The position numbers and the translations under genes are program-made. A stretch of DNA of 46,790 nucleotides, taken from assembly GCA_012031965.1 (NCBI GenBank), contig JAAUSC010000032.1:1-46790 (forward strand), given 5' to 3'. This stretch comes from Scytonema sp. RU_4_4. GTDB taxonomy: Bacteria > Cyanobacteriota > Cyanobacteriia > Cyanobacteriales > Nostocaceae. The notes beneath the pieces are model-generated. The model saw only the letters and a list, made by a program, of their open reading frames with translations, had not been told where the DNA came from and did not search any database. This document shows, piece by piece, positions 36,008 to 44,527 of this stretch; position 1 is the first letter of the stretch, and each line of letters opens with the position of its first letter.

Positions 36008-37567
36008 ATGAAAAATTATCGATACCAGGTTGGTGGCACACTAACCACTAATGCCCCTAGCTACATTGAGCGAGAGGCAGATGTAGAACTCTACAAAGCT
36101 TTAAAACAGGGAGAGTTTTGTTACGTCCTGAGTTGCAGGCAGATGGGCAAATCCTCACTCATGGTCAAAACAAAGCATCGCTTGCAACAAGAGGGCTTTA
36201 AGTGTGCCACTATCGATATGACCAATATTGGTTGTGAGAACATTACTCCGGATCAGTGGTATAAGGGGATTGTAGGGGACTTATGGTTGGGTTTTAAACT
36301 GTTAGGAAAAGTCGATTTAAAAACCTGGTGGGAGGAACAGAATGATATTCCATTACCTCAGAAACTGAGTCGATTCATTTCAGAAATTCTGCTAGCTCAG
36401 TTTCCCAACGAAAGATTGTTTATATTTGTTGATGAAATTGATAGTATCAAGAACCTTGATTTCTCCGTTGACGACTTTTTTACTCTCATTCGCTTGTGCT
36501 ACAATCAACGAGCACTTTCTCCAGAATATGAGCGGATTACATTTGCAGTTTTTGGGGTTGCTAGACCCTCAGACTTGATTCGATATCGCAGTTATTCTAC
36601 CCCATTTAATATTGGTCAAGCTATTGAACTGCATGGTTTTACATTTCATGAATCTCAGCCACTAGCCCAAGGACTAGAGCCCAATACCAATAATCCCCAG
36701 ATAGTTCTAAAAGAAATATTAGCTTGGACACAAGGGCAACCTTTTCTCACCCAAAAGCTATGTCGGATGTTGATAAGTTCGAGCCAAGAAGCTTTAGGTA
36801 ATAATCTGAGAATGCTCCCTGGTACGGAAGCATTTTGGGTGGAAAATGTCGTGCGATCGCACATTATTAACACGTGGGAATCACAAGATGAACCAGAGCA
36901 TCTACGGACAATTCGCGATCGCCTTCTCAAAAGCGAACAATTTGCTGGAAGATTGCTAGGAATTTATCAGCAAATCCTCCAGGGAGTTGACATACCAGTC
37001 GATGACTCTCAAGAGCAGGTAGAATTGTTGTTGTCTGGTTTGGTTGTAAAAAAGCAGGGTTTACTACAAGTCAAAAACCGGATTTATCAAGAAATTTTCC
37101 ACCTCGAATGGGTTGAAAAACAATTAGCGAACCTTCGTCCCTACTCTCAAGCTTTTGATGCGTGGATAGCTTCAGACAAACAAGATAAATCCCGGCTACT
37201 GCGTGGACAAGCCTTGGTTGATGCCAAAACTTGGGCATATGGTAAAAGCTTGAGTAACCTAGATTATCAGTTCTTAGCTGCCAGTGAAGAAGTGGATCGG
37301 CGAGAAGTTCAACAAGCATTAGAGGCGGAACGTACTAGAGAAATTGAAGCACGACTAGCAGAACAACAAAAGAGGCTCTCTCAACAGAGAAAATCAGCCA
37401 GAATAGTGTCACTTCTCCTACTAGGAATGACTATCAAGTTTGTGATTTCTCTGTGGTGGGGAGTGTCGCTTTTACAAAAGAATCAAATCCTCGAATTAAA
37501 AGTCAGATGTACCCAAACAATTCATCAGGAAAAAGCGACAACAGCAAAGGCTGAGTGTCATCAGTAG
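36008..37567 (+). CDS. AAA-like domain protein with coiled coil and membrane anchor
   Basis: The 519-residue protein starts with an AAA-like ATPase domain closely similar to that of the gene at 8396-11157. The P-loop is SCRQMGKSS (Lys48), Walker B is LFIFVDEIDSI, and TFAVFGVARPSDLI and AWTQGQPFLTQKLC are sensor-type blocks. The winged-helix-like region QEQVELLLSGLVVKKQGLLQVKN follows. A coiled coil (about 425-465, rich in Glu/Arg/Gln) leads to one membrane helix (VSLLLLGMTIKFVISLWWGV) and a short 30-residue tail with no sensor domain. Compared with its CHASE2 paralogue it lacks the periplasmic part, either naturally or by truncation. The natural stop lies inside a short inverted-repeat element. 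It follows the HTH-AAA gene by about 110 bases. Its role is probably signalling or regulated assembly. Confidence 0.82.
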   Translation: MKNYRYQVGGTLTTNAPSYIEREADVELYKALKQGEFCYVLSCRQMGKSSLMVKTKHRLQQEGFKCATIDMTNIGCENITPDQWYKGIVGDLWLGFKLLGKVDLKTWWEEQNDIPLPQKLSRFISEILLAQFPNERLFIFVDEIDSIKNLDFSVDDFFTLIRLCYNQRALSPEYERITFAVFGVARPSDLIRYRSYSTPFNIGQAIELHGFTFHESQPLAQGLEPNTNNPQIVLKEILAWTQGQPFLTQKLCRMLISSSQEALGNNLRMLPGTEAFWVENVVRSHIINTWESQDEPEHLRTIRDRLLKSEQFAGRLLGIYQQILQGVDIPVDDSQEQVELLLSGLVVKKQGLLQVKNRIYQEIFHLEWVEKQLANLRPYSQAFDAWIASDKQDKSRLLRGQALVDAKTWAYGKSLSNLDYQFLAASEEVDRREVQQALEAERTREIEARLAEQQKRLSQQRKSARIVSLLLLGMTIKFVISLWWGVSLLQKNQILELKVRCTQTIHQEKATTAKAECHQ

Positions 37568-37658
37568 ACTGTGCTGAGACGTTCAGGAGAAAAAGAGCGC
37601 AAATAAAGCCGCGACTTCAGGTGGAATGAAGTCGCGGTAGTTTACAATACAGTCTACT
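37563..37658. repeat. nested inverted-repeat element overlapping a stop codon
   Basis: The outer arms AGTAGACTGT (37563-37572) and ACAGTCTACT (37649-37658) are perfect. The inner arms CCGCGACTTC (37609-37618) and GAAGTCGCGG (37628-37637) are also perfect. The outer left arm includes the TAG of the AAA-like gene. The layout is that of a small MITE. Confidence 0.6.
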
Positions 37659-37680
37659 AGAACACCAATTCATTAATACC

Positions 37681-37748
37681 AAAAACCCGGTTTCTGTTAC
37701 CGGGAAGACTGATTTTTCGTTGGCTCAACTAGAAGAAACCGGGTTTTT
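37681..37748. terminator. likely bidirectional terminator (ACCCGGTTTCT repeat)
   Basis: AAAAACCCGGTTTCT at 37681-37695 and AGAAACCGGGTTTTT at 37734-37748 are perfect 15-base complements, with T runs on both strands. The element lies between the convergent AAA-like and EF-hand/Erv1 genes, so it can stop transcription from both sides. A diverged copy is at 7507-7569, showing that it belongs to a dispersed repeat family. Confidence 0.7.
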
Positions 37749-37786
37749 TAGTCACAATTATGAATACTGAATCGCTGTTCTAGTAT

Positions 37787-40171
37787 TTAGACAATCTCAA
37801 CAAACACACCACTGCGTGCAAATTCCTCCTCCTCAGGGGTGAAGTGTGGAGCTTTATCCATAAGGTCAGGATTGAAGTAGTATGTTTCTTGCAGGAAGTT
37901 TCCGCTGATGGCAGCTTCCTCTAAATCTTTTATGTTATCTTGTGCAACTATACACGCTTCCTTGATACCTTCCTCATCACCCTTCTCCAACAGCTTTTGC
38001 AATGTTGTTCTCACTCCTGCTAGCCGTGATGCTGGTCTGAGTATGCCATAGAGGCGGTAGATCCGGTCAGCCGCAATGCTAATGTGTTGAAGTGCTTTAG
38101 CTCGTGCCAGTTCAGAGTCAAGGCTAGGCCAATAGCGAGTGGTGTAAAATGCTTTCTCATCCTTGTGGTACCACTCTTCCGAGCGAGCAATGGAGGAGGA
38201 AACGGTGTTATGCAGCTTCCAAAGGAAGAGGCGAAGTGAGGAACCATCTACTACAGTGGACAGCTTTGCATTCAGTGACACTTCAAAGTTAGTCAGCTGT
38301 ATGTCACGTCCAAGCAGAAGATACTCCACTGGGTACATTTCTACCTCCTTATTCTGCACCACATACATATTGAGGTGATGACGGCAGTAAGGGCAAGGGT
38401 ACATGGTGGCAAACAGTTGGAAAAATTCCTTGAAGACTTCTACCAAAGCTTTTTGCTGCTCAGGTGTCTTAGTATCGAGCATTTCAGCAGTCGTGTGGAA
38501 GAAGCGCCACACTGCGGGACCAATGTAGTATGGAAAACTCACGCGCATCTGTGCATCCTTCACATCGCTCCGCCCCATGTAGACATCAATGAATGACACA
38601 TATTGTGAGAGCGCACCCGACTCACGCCCAAACTCCAAACGCTCGCGCCGTTTCTGCACACCATTGAGGTAATGGTGTGTGAGTCGCCATGCTTGCTTGA
38701 GCATCAGCTTCTGTTTAGGGGTGCAGTTTGCAAAGCTCTCTGCAACATCCGCCCCATAGCGGTTAAACTCTCCTGCTGTCTTGGTGGAGTCGTACCACTT
38801 GTGCAAAGCTACCTCATCAGGTACCGTGTTGCTCTGGATATCTGCTTTTGTGCTCACACTGAATGCAGCCAGCAGTTTCGGCATGAAATCCTCATACCAA
38901 TATGCTACTGGCATCATCGCACCATCCACTTCCTCTGATGCACTCATAAGGATGACACGATTCCACTTTTTCAAGTACTCTTTTGGATGTTCCTCAGATT
39001 TAGCTGGTGGTGGAGCCAACTCCGCATTTAGCTCCATGTTCCTCAGTCGGTTGAGCTCGTTAATGGCAAGTACACCTTCAGCAATATCACGTAAGCTGAA
39101 ACTTTTCTTCTTCAATGTAATCGCGAATTCGACTCCCGCAGCAAATTTCTGTTTGACAGTGGTAGACTTACCACGCGCCTCCAACATCGCTTTCTCTTGT
39201 GCCAACATCTCTGGTGTCTTTTGGATTGTCTTCCAGTTCTGAATGCGTTCTTCTAGTCGGACATACTCAGCCTCTATTGATTCAACTACAGCATCCAGTA
39301 CAGAGTGACAAGCTGCTTCCACTATACCCAAACCTTTGTACAGCTCAATTGCCGTCTTCACAAACTGTGCAAAGTCAGTGATTCTGTATGGCAAATTTCT
39401 CACACGCAGATGAGTTTCGTGGTTGGCGGAGAAACTCTCGCGGAAGCAGCGGTAGGCTGCTCCCTGAAGCAGACGGAAAAAACCAATCTGCATCTGTAAG
39501 CGGGATGTACCACACTGCTGCTCACTTTGTGGGTGTTGGGAGAGTAGTTGTTGCAGCCGCCCCACCTCCGAATCTATCTCAGTAGATGTTTCTCGTGAAG
39601 TGAACTCTGTGCTAACAGGGGTTGCACTGATGGTAGCTGTGTCATTTGAATCTGCAGTTGTTTTCAGCGAACTGGCGCTTTGAATGGGCGAGTCTTTATA
39701 CCCTGTTGTTGTCTCTGACTCGTCGGGCATCAGTTGACAAAACTCCTCAAAGTCAATTGAGGCATCGCCATCGTGGTCTACCTCTTTGACCATCTCATCA
39801 AGTTCTTCATCCGTCAACCCAAATTGGATCATCACGGTTCGCATCTCGTCTGCGGTGATCTCACCACTACCGTTCTCATCAAACACACTAAATGCCAGCT
39901 TGAGGCGACTGTTGCGATCGCCTTGCTTGGACACCATCAGTGCTTTAAACTCCTCAAAATCAATACTACCCGACAAGTCAACATCGACTTCCTTAATCAT
40001 GTCTCGCAGTTCAGTGTCGCTAGGACTTTGTCCCAATGAACGCATTACCTGACCTAGCTCCTCGGTTGAGATGGCTCCACTACTGTCCTCATCAAACACT
40101 TTGAACGCTTCCCATAGCTTCTCTACTTGCTCTTCACTGAGCACAGTTTTTTCAGACTCCACAGTTGTCAT
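37787..40171 (-). CDS. calmodulin-like EF-hand protein fused to Erv1/ALR-type sulfhydryl oxidase domain
   Basis: The 794-residue protein begins with four canonical EF-hands arranged as in calmodulin, with loops at 27-38 (DEDSSGAISTEE), 63-74 (DVDLSGSIDFEE), 98-109 (DENGSGEITADE) and 132-143 (DHDGDASIDFEE; Ala replaces the usual Gly). LGQVMRSLGQSPSDTEL is strikingly calmodulin-like. A Ser/Thr-rich linker (about 150-200) leads to an alpha-helical region of unknown family (about 225-540). Residues 545-660 resemble Erv1/ALR FAD-linked sulfhydryl oxidases: VWRFFHTTAEM, then MYPCPYCRHHL with the redox pair Cys593-Cys596, then WKLHNTVSSS with the His-Asn pair. A 130-residue helical tail follows. No signal peptide or membrane helix is seen, so it is predicted cytosolic, which is odd for a disulfide maker. 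Domain calls are confident for EF-hands and moderate for Erv. Confidence 0.83.
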   Translation of the reverse strand: MTTVESEKTVLSEEQVEKLWEAFKVFDEDSSGAISTEELGQVMRSLGQSPSDTELRDMIKEVDVDLSGSIDFEEFKALMVSKQGDRNSRLKLAFSVFDENGSGEITADEMRTVMIQFGLTDEELDEMVKEVDHDGDASIDFEEFCQLMPDESETTTGYKDSPIQSASSLKTTADSNDTATISATPVSTEFTSRETSTEIDSEVGRLQQLLSQHPQSEQQCGTSRLQMQIGFFRLLQGAAYRCFRESFSANHETHLRVRNLPYRITDFAQFVKTAIELYKGLGIVEAACHSVLDAVVESIEAEYVRLEERIQNWKTIQKTPEMLAQEKAMLEARGKSTTVKQKFAAGVEFAITLKKKSFSLRDIAEGVLAINELNRLRNMELNAELAPPPAKSEEHPKEYLKKWNRVILMSASEEVDGAMMPVAYWYEDFMPKLLAAFSVSTKADIQSNTVPDEVALHKWYDSTKTAGEFNRYGADVAESFANCTPKQKLMLKQAWRLTHHYLNGVQKRRERLEFGRESGALSQYVSFIDVYMGRSDVKDAQMRVSFPYYIGPAVWRFFHTTAEMLDTKTPEQQKALVEVFKEFFQLFATMYPCPYCRHHLNMYVVQNKEVEMYPVEYLLLGRDIQLTNFEVSLNAKLSTVVDGSSLRLFLWKLHNTVSSSIARSEEWYHKDEKAFYTTRYWPSLDSELARAKALQHISIAADRIYRLYGILRPASRLAGVRTTLQKLLEKGDEEGIKEACIVAQDNIKDLEEAAISGNFLQETYYFNPDLMDKAPHFTPEEEEFARSGVFVEIV

Positions 40172-40534
40172 AGCTTAGCTCTTTTTTGGAATTTATTTTT
40201 CAAAGAATATTCTGCGATTAGTATAAAACTTGTAAGCCTGCTTTAAGCTACACATAATCTTTTAGATAATTGATACCAAAATACATGAAAAGAAATTTTC
40301 ATCTATTTTAGTGTCAAAAAGTACCTTTTTTCTACTTACACTTGTCTTTACAACTTGTAACCTAATATTCTGCTTGTGAATCTAAATTTTTTCGATAAAA
40401 AGTGCATCACTTGATTTTGCTGGCATCCATATAGAAATGTAGAAGGAAAGCTTTCCAAGCTAAACTTCTATTCAGAAGAACCATATAGTTAGATTTTTGT
40501 CAACGCGTCTTAACCACTTTCTTAGGTAAAAATT
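40172..40534. promoter_or_regulatory. divergent intergenic region between EF-hand/Erv1 and deiminase-like genes
   Basis: These 363 AT-rich bases hold no gene. They must carry the promoters of both divergent genes. A TTGTCTTTACAACTTGTAACC block near 40344-40364 has a small inverted repeat (TTACAACTTGTAA), which could be an operator. No confident -35/-10 pair is assigned. Confidence 0.35.
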
Positions 40535-41863
40535 ATGGCGACTACAAACAATCAGATACGAAAGAATCCTCTGCCTTTGCCAGCAAGTTTAGCTCGTCGC
40601 AACAAACCAGAGCTAAATTTTGTTAAACTTGCTGCTAGCCAAACGGCAACTAGGGAATTACAAGCAAGGATTCTCAAGCCTGGACCTCGTGAACCAAGAA
40701 TTGTCTCCTCTGCTCATGGTCAGATGAAACATATTCTTCTGACTTATCCAGCGTATGCTAATGGAGAGTATAGTTATAAGCAGGTTTATGAGGATTTGAT
40801 TCGCCAGTTGCCTGCAACGACTCAGTTTACGATCCTTAGTCATCCAAGTGTCATTGGCGATTTGCAAGCGGTCTTAGATTTAGCAAATGCTTGTGATCGT
40901 TCTACTATCGTGGAAGCACCTGAGCATTTGAATTTTCTCGTGTGGGCTGAAGATCCTTACATTGTGGTTCAAGATGTCTCGATCAAACCAGCAACGGTTT
41001 TCCTGGTTGAGCCATACTCTTTTAGAAGAGCGAGTGATGCTGCAATTGCGGAGTTGGTCGCAGAAGCCACTCATATACAAAGTATTCAGTCTCCTCTTTA
41101 TTTTCAAGGTGGAAATGTGCTGATTGGGGATGATTTTGTTCTCATAGGTGCTGATTACCCAGAAAATACTAAAAACCTTATCCAACAGAGTGGAAATATA
41201 ATTGTTCCTGAAGATACTGATACAGATACGTTTGTCAAGCATCTGTATGAGAAAACCTTTGACTCAAATCGTCAAATCTTGTACGTAGGTACAGAACTTC
41301 CTGTTCCTCAGGAAACGCAACGTCAAATTTCCGTAGACACAGAGATATGGACGGAAGTGATATATGCTGGCACTGGAACTAAACAGCCGATATTTCATAT
41401 TGATATGTTAATTTCTCTGGCAGGGCGTGATGTAAATGGCAAATATCGGTTATTGGTTGGATCACCTGCTTATGCAGACCAAATTCTCGGTCGTCCTCCT
41501 GTTGAGCATGCGATCGCAGAAATTTTCGATGATATAGCCAACAATCTGCAAAATGCTGGATTTGATGTCATTCGTAATCCTCTACCAATCACCTATGTCG
41601 ATTATCCTGAAGATAAACTTCGTCTTTGGTATTTTGCGACAGCAAATAACAGCCTAGTGCAAATTGATGAAAATCATGGAAATCACGTCTGGCTACCAAC
41701 ATATGGTCATGGTGATTGGGCGGATCTTGCTTCCATTGATGCGGAAAACAAACGTATTTGGGAAGAATTAGGTTTTGTGGTTCACCAACTCACTGACTTT
41801 CACCCCTTTGCACAAAACTTAGGTTCTGTGCATTGCATTAAGAAGTATCTGGAGCGTGGTTAA
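40535..41863 (+). CDS. guanidino-group modifying enzyme, PAD/agmatine deiminase superfamily
   Basis: The 442-residue protein has the five-blade pentein features of the guanidino-modifying superfamily: an acidic site in LVWAEDPYIVV (Asp140), YFQGGNVLIGDDFVLIG (GGN at 192-194), the catalytic His-x-Asp in IFHIDMLIS (His288, Asp290) and the nucleophile cysteine in NLGSVHCIKKYL (Cys434). These residues fit deimination or amidino transfer on an arginine-like group. Which substrate is used (free arginine, agmatine or protein arginine) cannot be read. There is no signal peptide. The gene is divergent from the EF-hand/Erv1 gene and followed by a strong terminator, so it is a single transcription unit. 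Superfamily confidence is good; the specific reaction is open. Confidence 0.75.
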   Translation: MATTNNQIRKNPLPLPASLARRNKPELNFVKLAASQTATRELQARILKPGPREPRIVSSAHGQMKHILLTYPAYANGEYSYKQVYEDLIRQLPATTQFTILSHPSVIGDLQAVLDLANACDRSTIVEAPEHLNFLVWAEDPYIVVQDVSIKPATVFLVEPYSFRRASDAAIAELVAEATHIQSIQSPLYFQGGNVLIGDDFVLIGADYPENTKNLIQQSGNIIVPEDTDTDTFVKHLYEKTFDSNRQILYVGTELPVPQETQRQISVDTEIWTEVIYAGTGTKQPIFHIDMLISLAGRDVNGKYRLLVGSPAYADQILGRPPVEHAIAEIFDDIANNLQNAGFDVIRNPLPITYVDYPEDKLRLWYFATANNSLVQIDENHGNHVWLPTYGHGDWADLASIDAENKRIWEELGFVVHQLTDFHPFAQNLGSVHCIKKYLERG

Positions 41864-41888
41864 TACCAGATTTTTTGCTAGTTAAGAA

Positions 41889-41923
41889 AAAGCTCTCTTG
41901 TTATTGACGAACAAGAGAGCTTT
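41889..41923 (+). terminator. intrinsic terminator after the deiminase-like gene
   Basis: AAAGCTCTCTTGTT (41889-41902) and AACAAGAGAGCTTT (41910-41923) form a perfect 14-base stem with a seven-base loop, 26 bases after the stop codon. The stem ends in TTT followed by GTG, a short U tract, still typical of cyanobacterial terminators. Confidence 0.7.
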
Positions 41924-42059
41924 GTGTGGTGTGAGGAGCAAACTGAATGTTTGCTTATATTAAGTGTAGCAAACTAGATTTGAAGTTTTGTTAAAATTCT
42001 CCAATCTGCCGCAACTGCCGTCCAGGCTTCCAGTCTAGCAACTAATATCAAGTCCGGTA

Positions 42060-42215
42060 AAATACTTGTGATATGTCATTGCGAGTGGAACGAAGTGAAA
42101 CGTAGACCCCGGAGGGGGCTTCCCGCAGGGTAGCAATCGCAACGGTTTGAGATTGCTTCACTCCGCTATCGCTGCGTATGCCCGGAGGGCACGCTACGCT
42201 AACGCTGCGGACAAT
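42060..42215. repeat. compound dispersed repeat
   Basis: Several short repeat words are stacked here: CATTGCGAGTGGAACGAAG with GATTGCTTC (shared with 7428-7480), GACCCCGGAGGGGGC, and GCCCGGAGGGCACGCTACGC. None encodes a protein. The block lies between the terminator at 41889 and the 3' end of the O-methyltransferase. Confidence 0.55.
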
Positions 42216-42218
42216 TAT

Positions 42219-42899
42219 TCAAACGGACTTGATATAACGAAGCTTCAGCGCTAATGTTAAGCCATCTGCAATTGGCACCATGCTTATCGTGATTCGTGGA
42301 TCATGATGCAGTTTCTGATTTAAGGTGCGTACACTGTTGGTTATTTTGTCTTGCTCTTGGGGGTCTGCGACTCGTCCTGACTGAAAGACATTATCAATTG
42401 CAATCAACCCACCTGGACGTAGAAGTTGTAGAGTTCGCTCGTAGTAGTTATCGTAGTTGTTTTTATCTGCATCAATGAAGGCAAAATCAAAAGTGCCTGC
42501 TTCTCCAGCTGCGATGAATCTATCCAGAGTCTCCAGTGCTGGAGCTATATGTAGCTCAATTTTATCCGCTACTCCTGCTTGCTGCCAGTAGCGACGGGCG
42601 ATCGCCGTATCTTCCTCACTGACATCACAAGCTACAACCTTACCTTCTGGTGGTAATGCTAATGCCACTACCAGAGAACTGTAGCCTGTAAAAACACCTA
42701 TATCTAAAGTTTTCTTTGCTTCCATCAACTGCACCAGCAGTGCCATAAATTGCCCTTGTTCTGGAGCAATCTGCATTCTGCTCATTGGATGCTGCGCTGT
42801 TTCCTCTCTTAATTGTGCTAATACTTCTGGCTCTCGCAATGAGACTGATTGCAAGTAGTCATAAAGATTTTTTTCGAGTCCTAGCGTTTTATGTGCCAT
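42219..42899 (-). CDS. class I SAM-dependent O-methyltransferase (CCoAOMT-like)
   Basis: The 226-residue protein matches the caffeoyl-CoA/catechol O-methyltransferase family. The SAM-binding block is KKTLDIGVFTGYSSLVVAL, followed by VVACDVSEEDTAIARRYW and FDFAFIDADKNNYDNYYE with the metal-binding Asp pair, then GGLIAIDNVFQSG with the second metal Asp-Asn. DPRITISMVPIADGLTLALK is the usual C-terminus. These enzymes methylate ortho-diphenols; in cyanobacteria related ones act in natural-product pathways such as mycosporine synthesis, but no such partner lies in the window. It is a single gene, about 180 bases from the divergent NACHT gene. Start at MAHKTLGLEKN. Confidence 0.9.
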   Translation of the reverse strand: MAHKTLGLEKNLYDYLQSVSLREPEVLAQLREETAQHPMSRMQIAPEQGQFMALLVQLMEAKKTLDIGVFTGYSSLVVALALPPEGKVVACDVSEEDTAIARRYWQQAGVADKIELHIAPALETLDRFIAAGEAGTFDFAFIDADKNNYDNYYERTLQLLRPGGLIAIDNVFQSGRVADPQEQDKITNSVRTLNQKLHHDPRITISMVPIADGLTLALKLRYIKSV

Positions 42900-43617
42900 G
42901 TTTTGCTGTTAATAGCTAATTATGCCTGGCTAATTATATTTTTATCACTGTTCACTGGTAACCATTACAGCGATTGAAGCAGAAAGCCCACAGATTGACT
43001 GCAAGTCAAAAGTAACCAGGCGTTAACATAAGGGTAAGAAAGATAGAAATTTCTCTTTTATACAAAAAAGCGCCTGTGATACCAATTAATCTTGACTCGC
43101 TCATCAGCACAATTACTGGTATTGCCAACCCAATCATTAAAGAAAAGTTTCAGCGTAACGAGACTGTCATCAAATTATTAAAGCACTTTAATCTTGATCC
43201 TGAGCATCCTCCGGCTGATTTCAGTGGTGTTTACGCCTATGCCCTGGTAGAATACGGTGTTGGTAAACCCAAGCCATTCCTCGAACTTTTCCGGCGAGAA
43301 GAAATAAAACAGGCTTTCCGCAAAGCGTTAAATCACAACAACCCCTCAATTCTTCTCTCTGAAGTTGATGCTTTTCTCGATACCTATGCGTTGGGAGATG
43401 AAATCAAAACCTTGGGAATTGATATAAGGCGAGATGTCGCCGCCTTCGCAACGGTTTTTATCGAAGTTGCTAAGCGTAGCCGGACACCTGCTGATGTTTT
43501 GATGAACCAGCAGATAGGCTCTCTACATAAAAGAATAGCAAGTATCCAAGAACAACTCCAAAGGCTACCGACACTCGAAGCAATGAGAACAGAGATGGCG
43601 CGGTTAGCAGCACAGAG

Positions 43618-43647
43618 TGTAGAGACGTTGCATGCAACGTCTCTACA
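43618..43647. repeat. perfect 30-base palindrome inside the NACHT gene
   Basis: TGTAGAGACGTTGCA is followed immediately by its exact complement. The 30 bases equal ten codons, so the frame is kept; it adds about ten residues (from VETLHATSL) between the helical and nuclease-like regions. This sequence type is a common mobile palindrome in cyanobacteria. Confidence 0.8.
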
Positions 43648-44491
43648 TGAAAAGAAATGTAGAGCTATAGCTTTAGCCCAGCAGATGCAAGGTTGGTTTG
43701 AAACCTTGGGCTATCACTTTGAAAAGTATGAAGTTTGGGAAGACAACTATTTTGAGTGGATTATTGACATCCCTGCACGACGTCATCGATATGACCGCAT
43801 TCTTATACGTGGAATTGAGGGTGAGGCAGGATTGAGCGATGTCATGGCTTTGCGCCAGTCGGTAGAGGAGCAAAGAACTGATGAAGGATGGTTAGTCACA
43901 GCTAGGCGAATTTCACGGGCGGCGCGTGATGAAGTGGAAAAAGAAGAAAATCGCCACCTTGACTGTTATACTTTTGACGAACTGATAGACCAAGATGCTG
44001 ACTTCAGTGATTATCTTGACTGGCTAGAAGCAGAAATCAAACACCGGGAAATTGACCAAAAATATGTGCCGTTAGCTTGTACTAAAGAAGAATTTGACTC
44101 AGTGAGCAAGCGTCGGATAGGAGTCAGTCGCTACGATGAACGCGACGGCTGGATTGATGGTTATCTTGATGTGTGGTTAGATGACCCTGCAAAAGAGCAT
44201 ATCTCTATTTTAGGGGAATTTGGCACCGGTAAAACTTGGTTTGCTTTTCATTATGCGTGGATTGCACTACAACGTTACCGAGATGCCCAAAGACGTGGTG
44301 TTGAACGTCCTCGCCTTCCTCTGATTATTACTTTGCGCGACTATGCTAAAGCACTTAACGTTGAGAATGTTTTAGCAGGTTTCTTTTTTACGCAACATAA
44401 TATTCGCTTAAACAGCGAAGTATTTGACCAACTTAACCGCATGGGGAAGCTGCTGCTGATTTTCGATGGCTTTGACGAAATGGCAGCAAAG

Positions 44492-44527
44492 TGCGTAGAC
44501 GCGAAGCGGCTTGCCGAAGGCATCGCC
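44492..44527. repeat. small dispersed repeat that breaks the NACHT reading frame
   Basis: GCGTAGACGCGAAGCGGCTT plus the adjoining GCCGAAGGCATCGCC has the composition of the short dispersed repeats found between cyanobacterial genes. It lies just after Walker B ([10 protein letters not shown]), where related proteins continue directly into VDRQQM. Its presence shifts translation to a stop at 44534. Homology resumes in the other frame right after it. Confidence 0.75.

Noticed and set aside
38375-39585. Several plus-strand open frames opposite the EF-hand/Erv1 gene
   Set aside because: They are antisense to a strong coding frame with clear domain motifs and show no features of their own.
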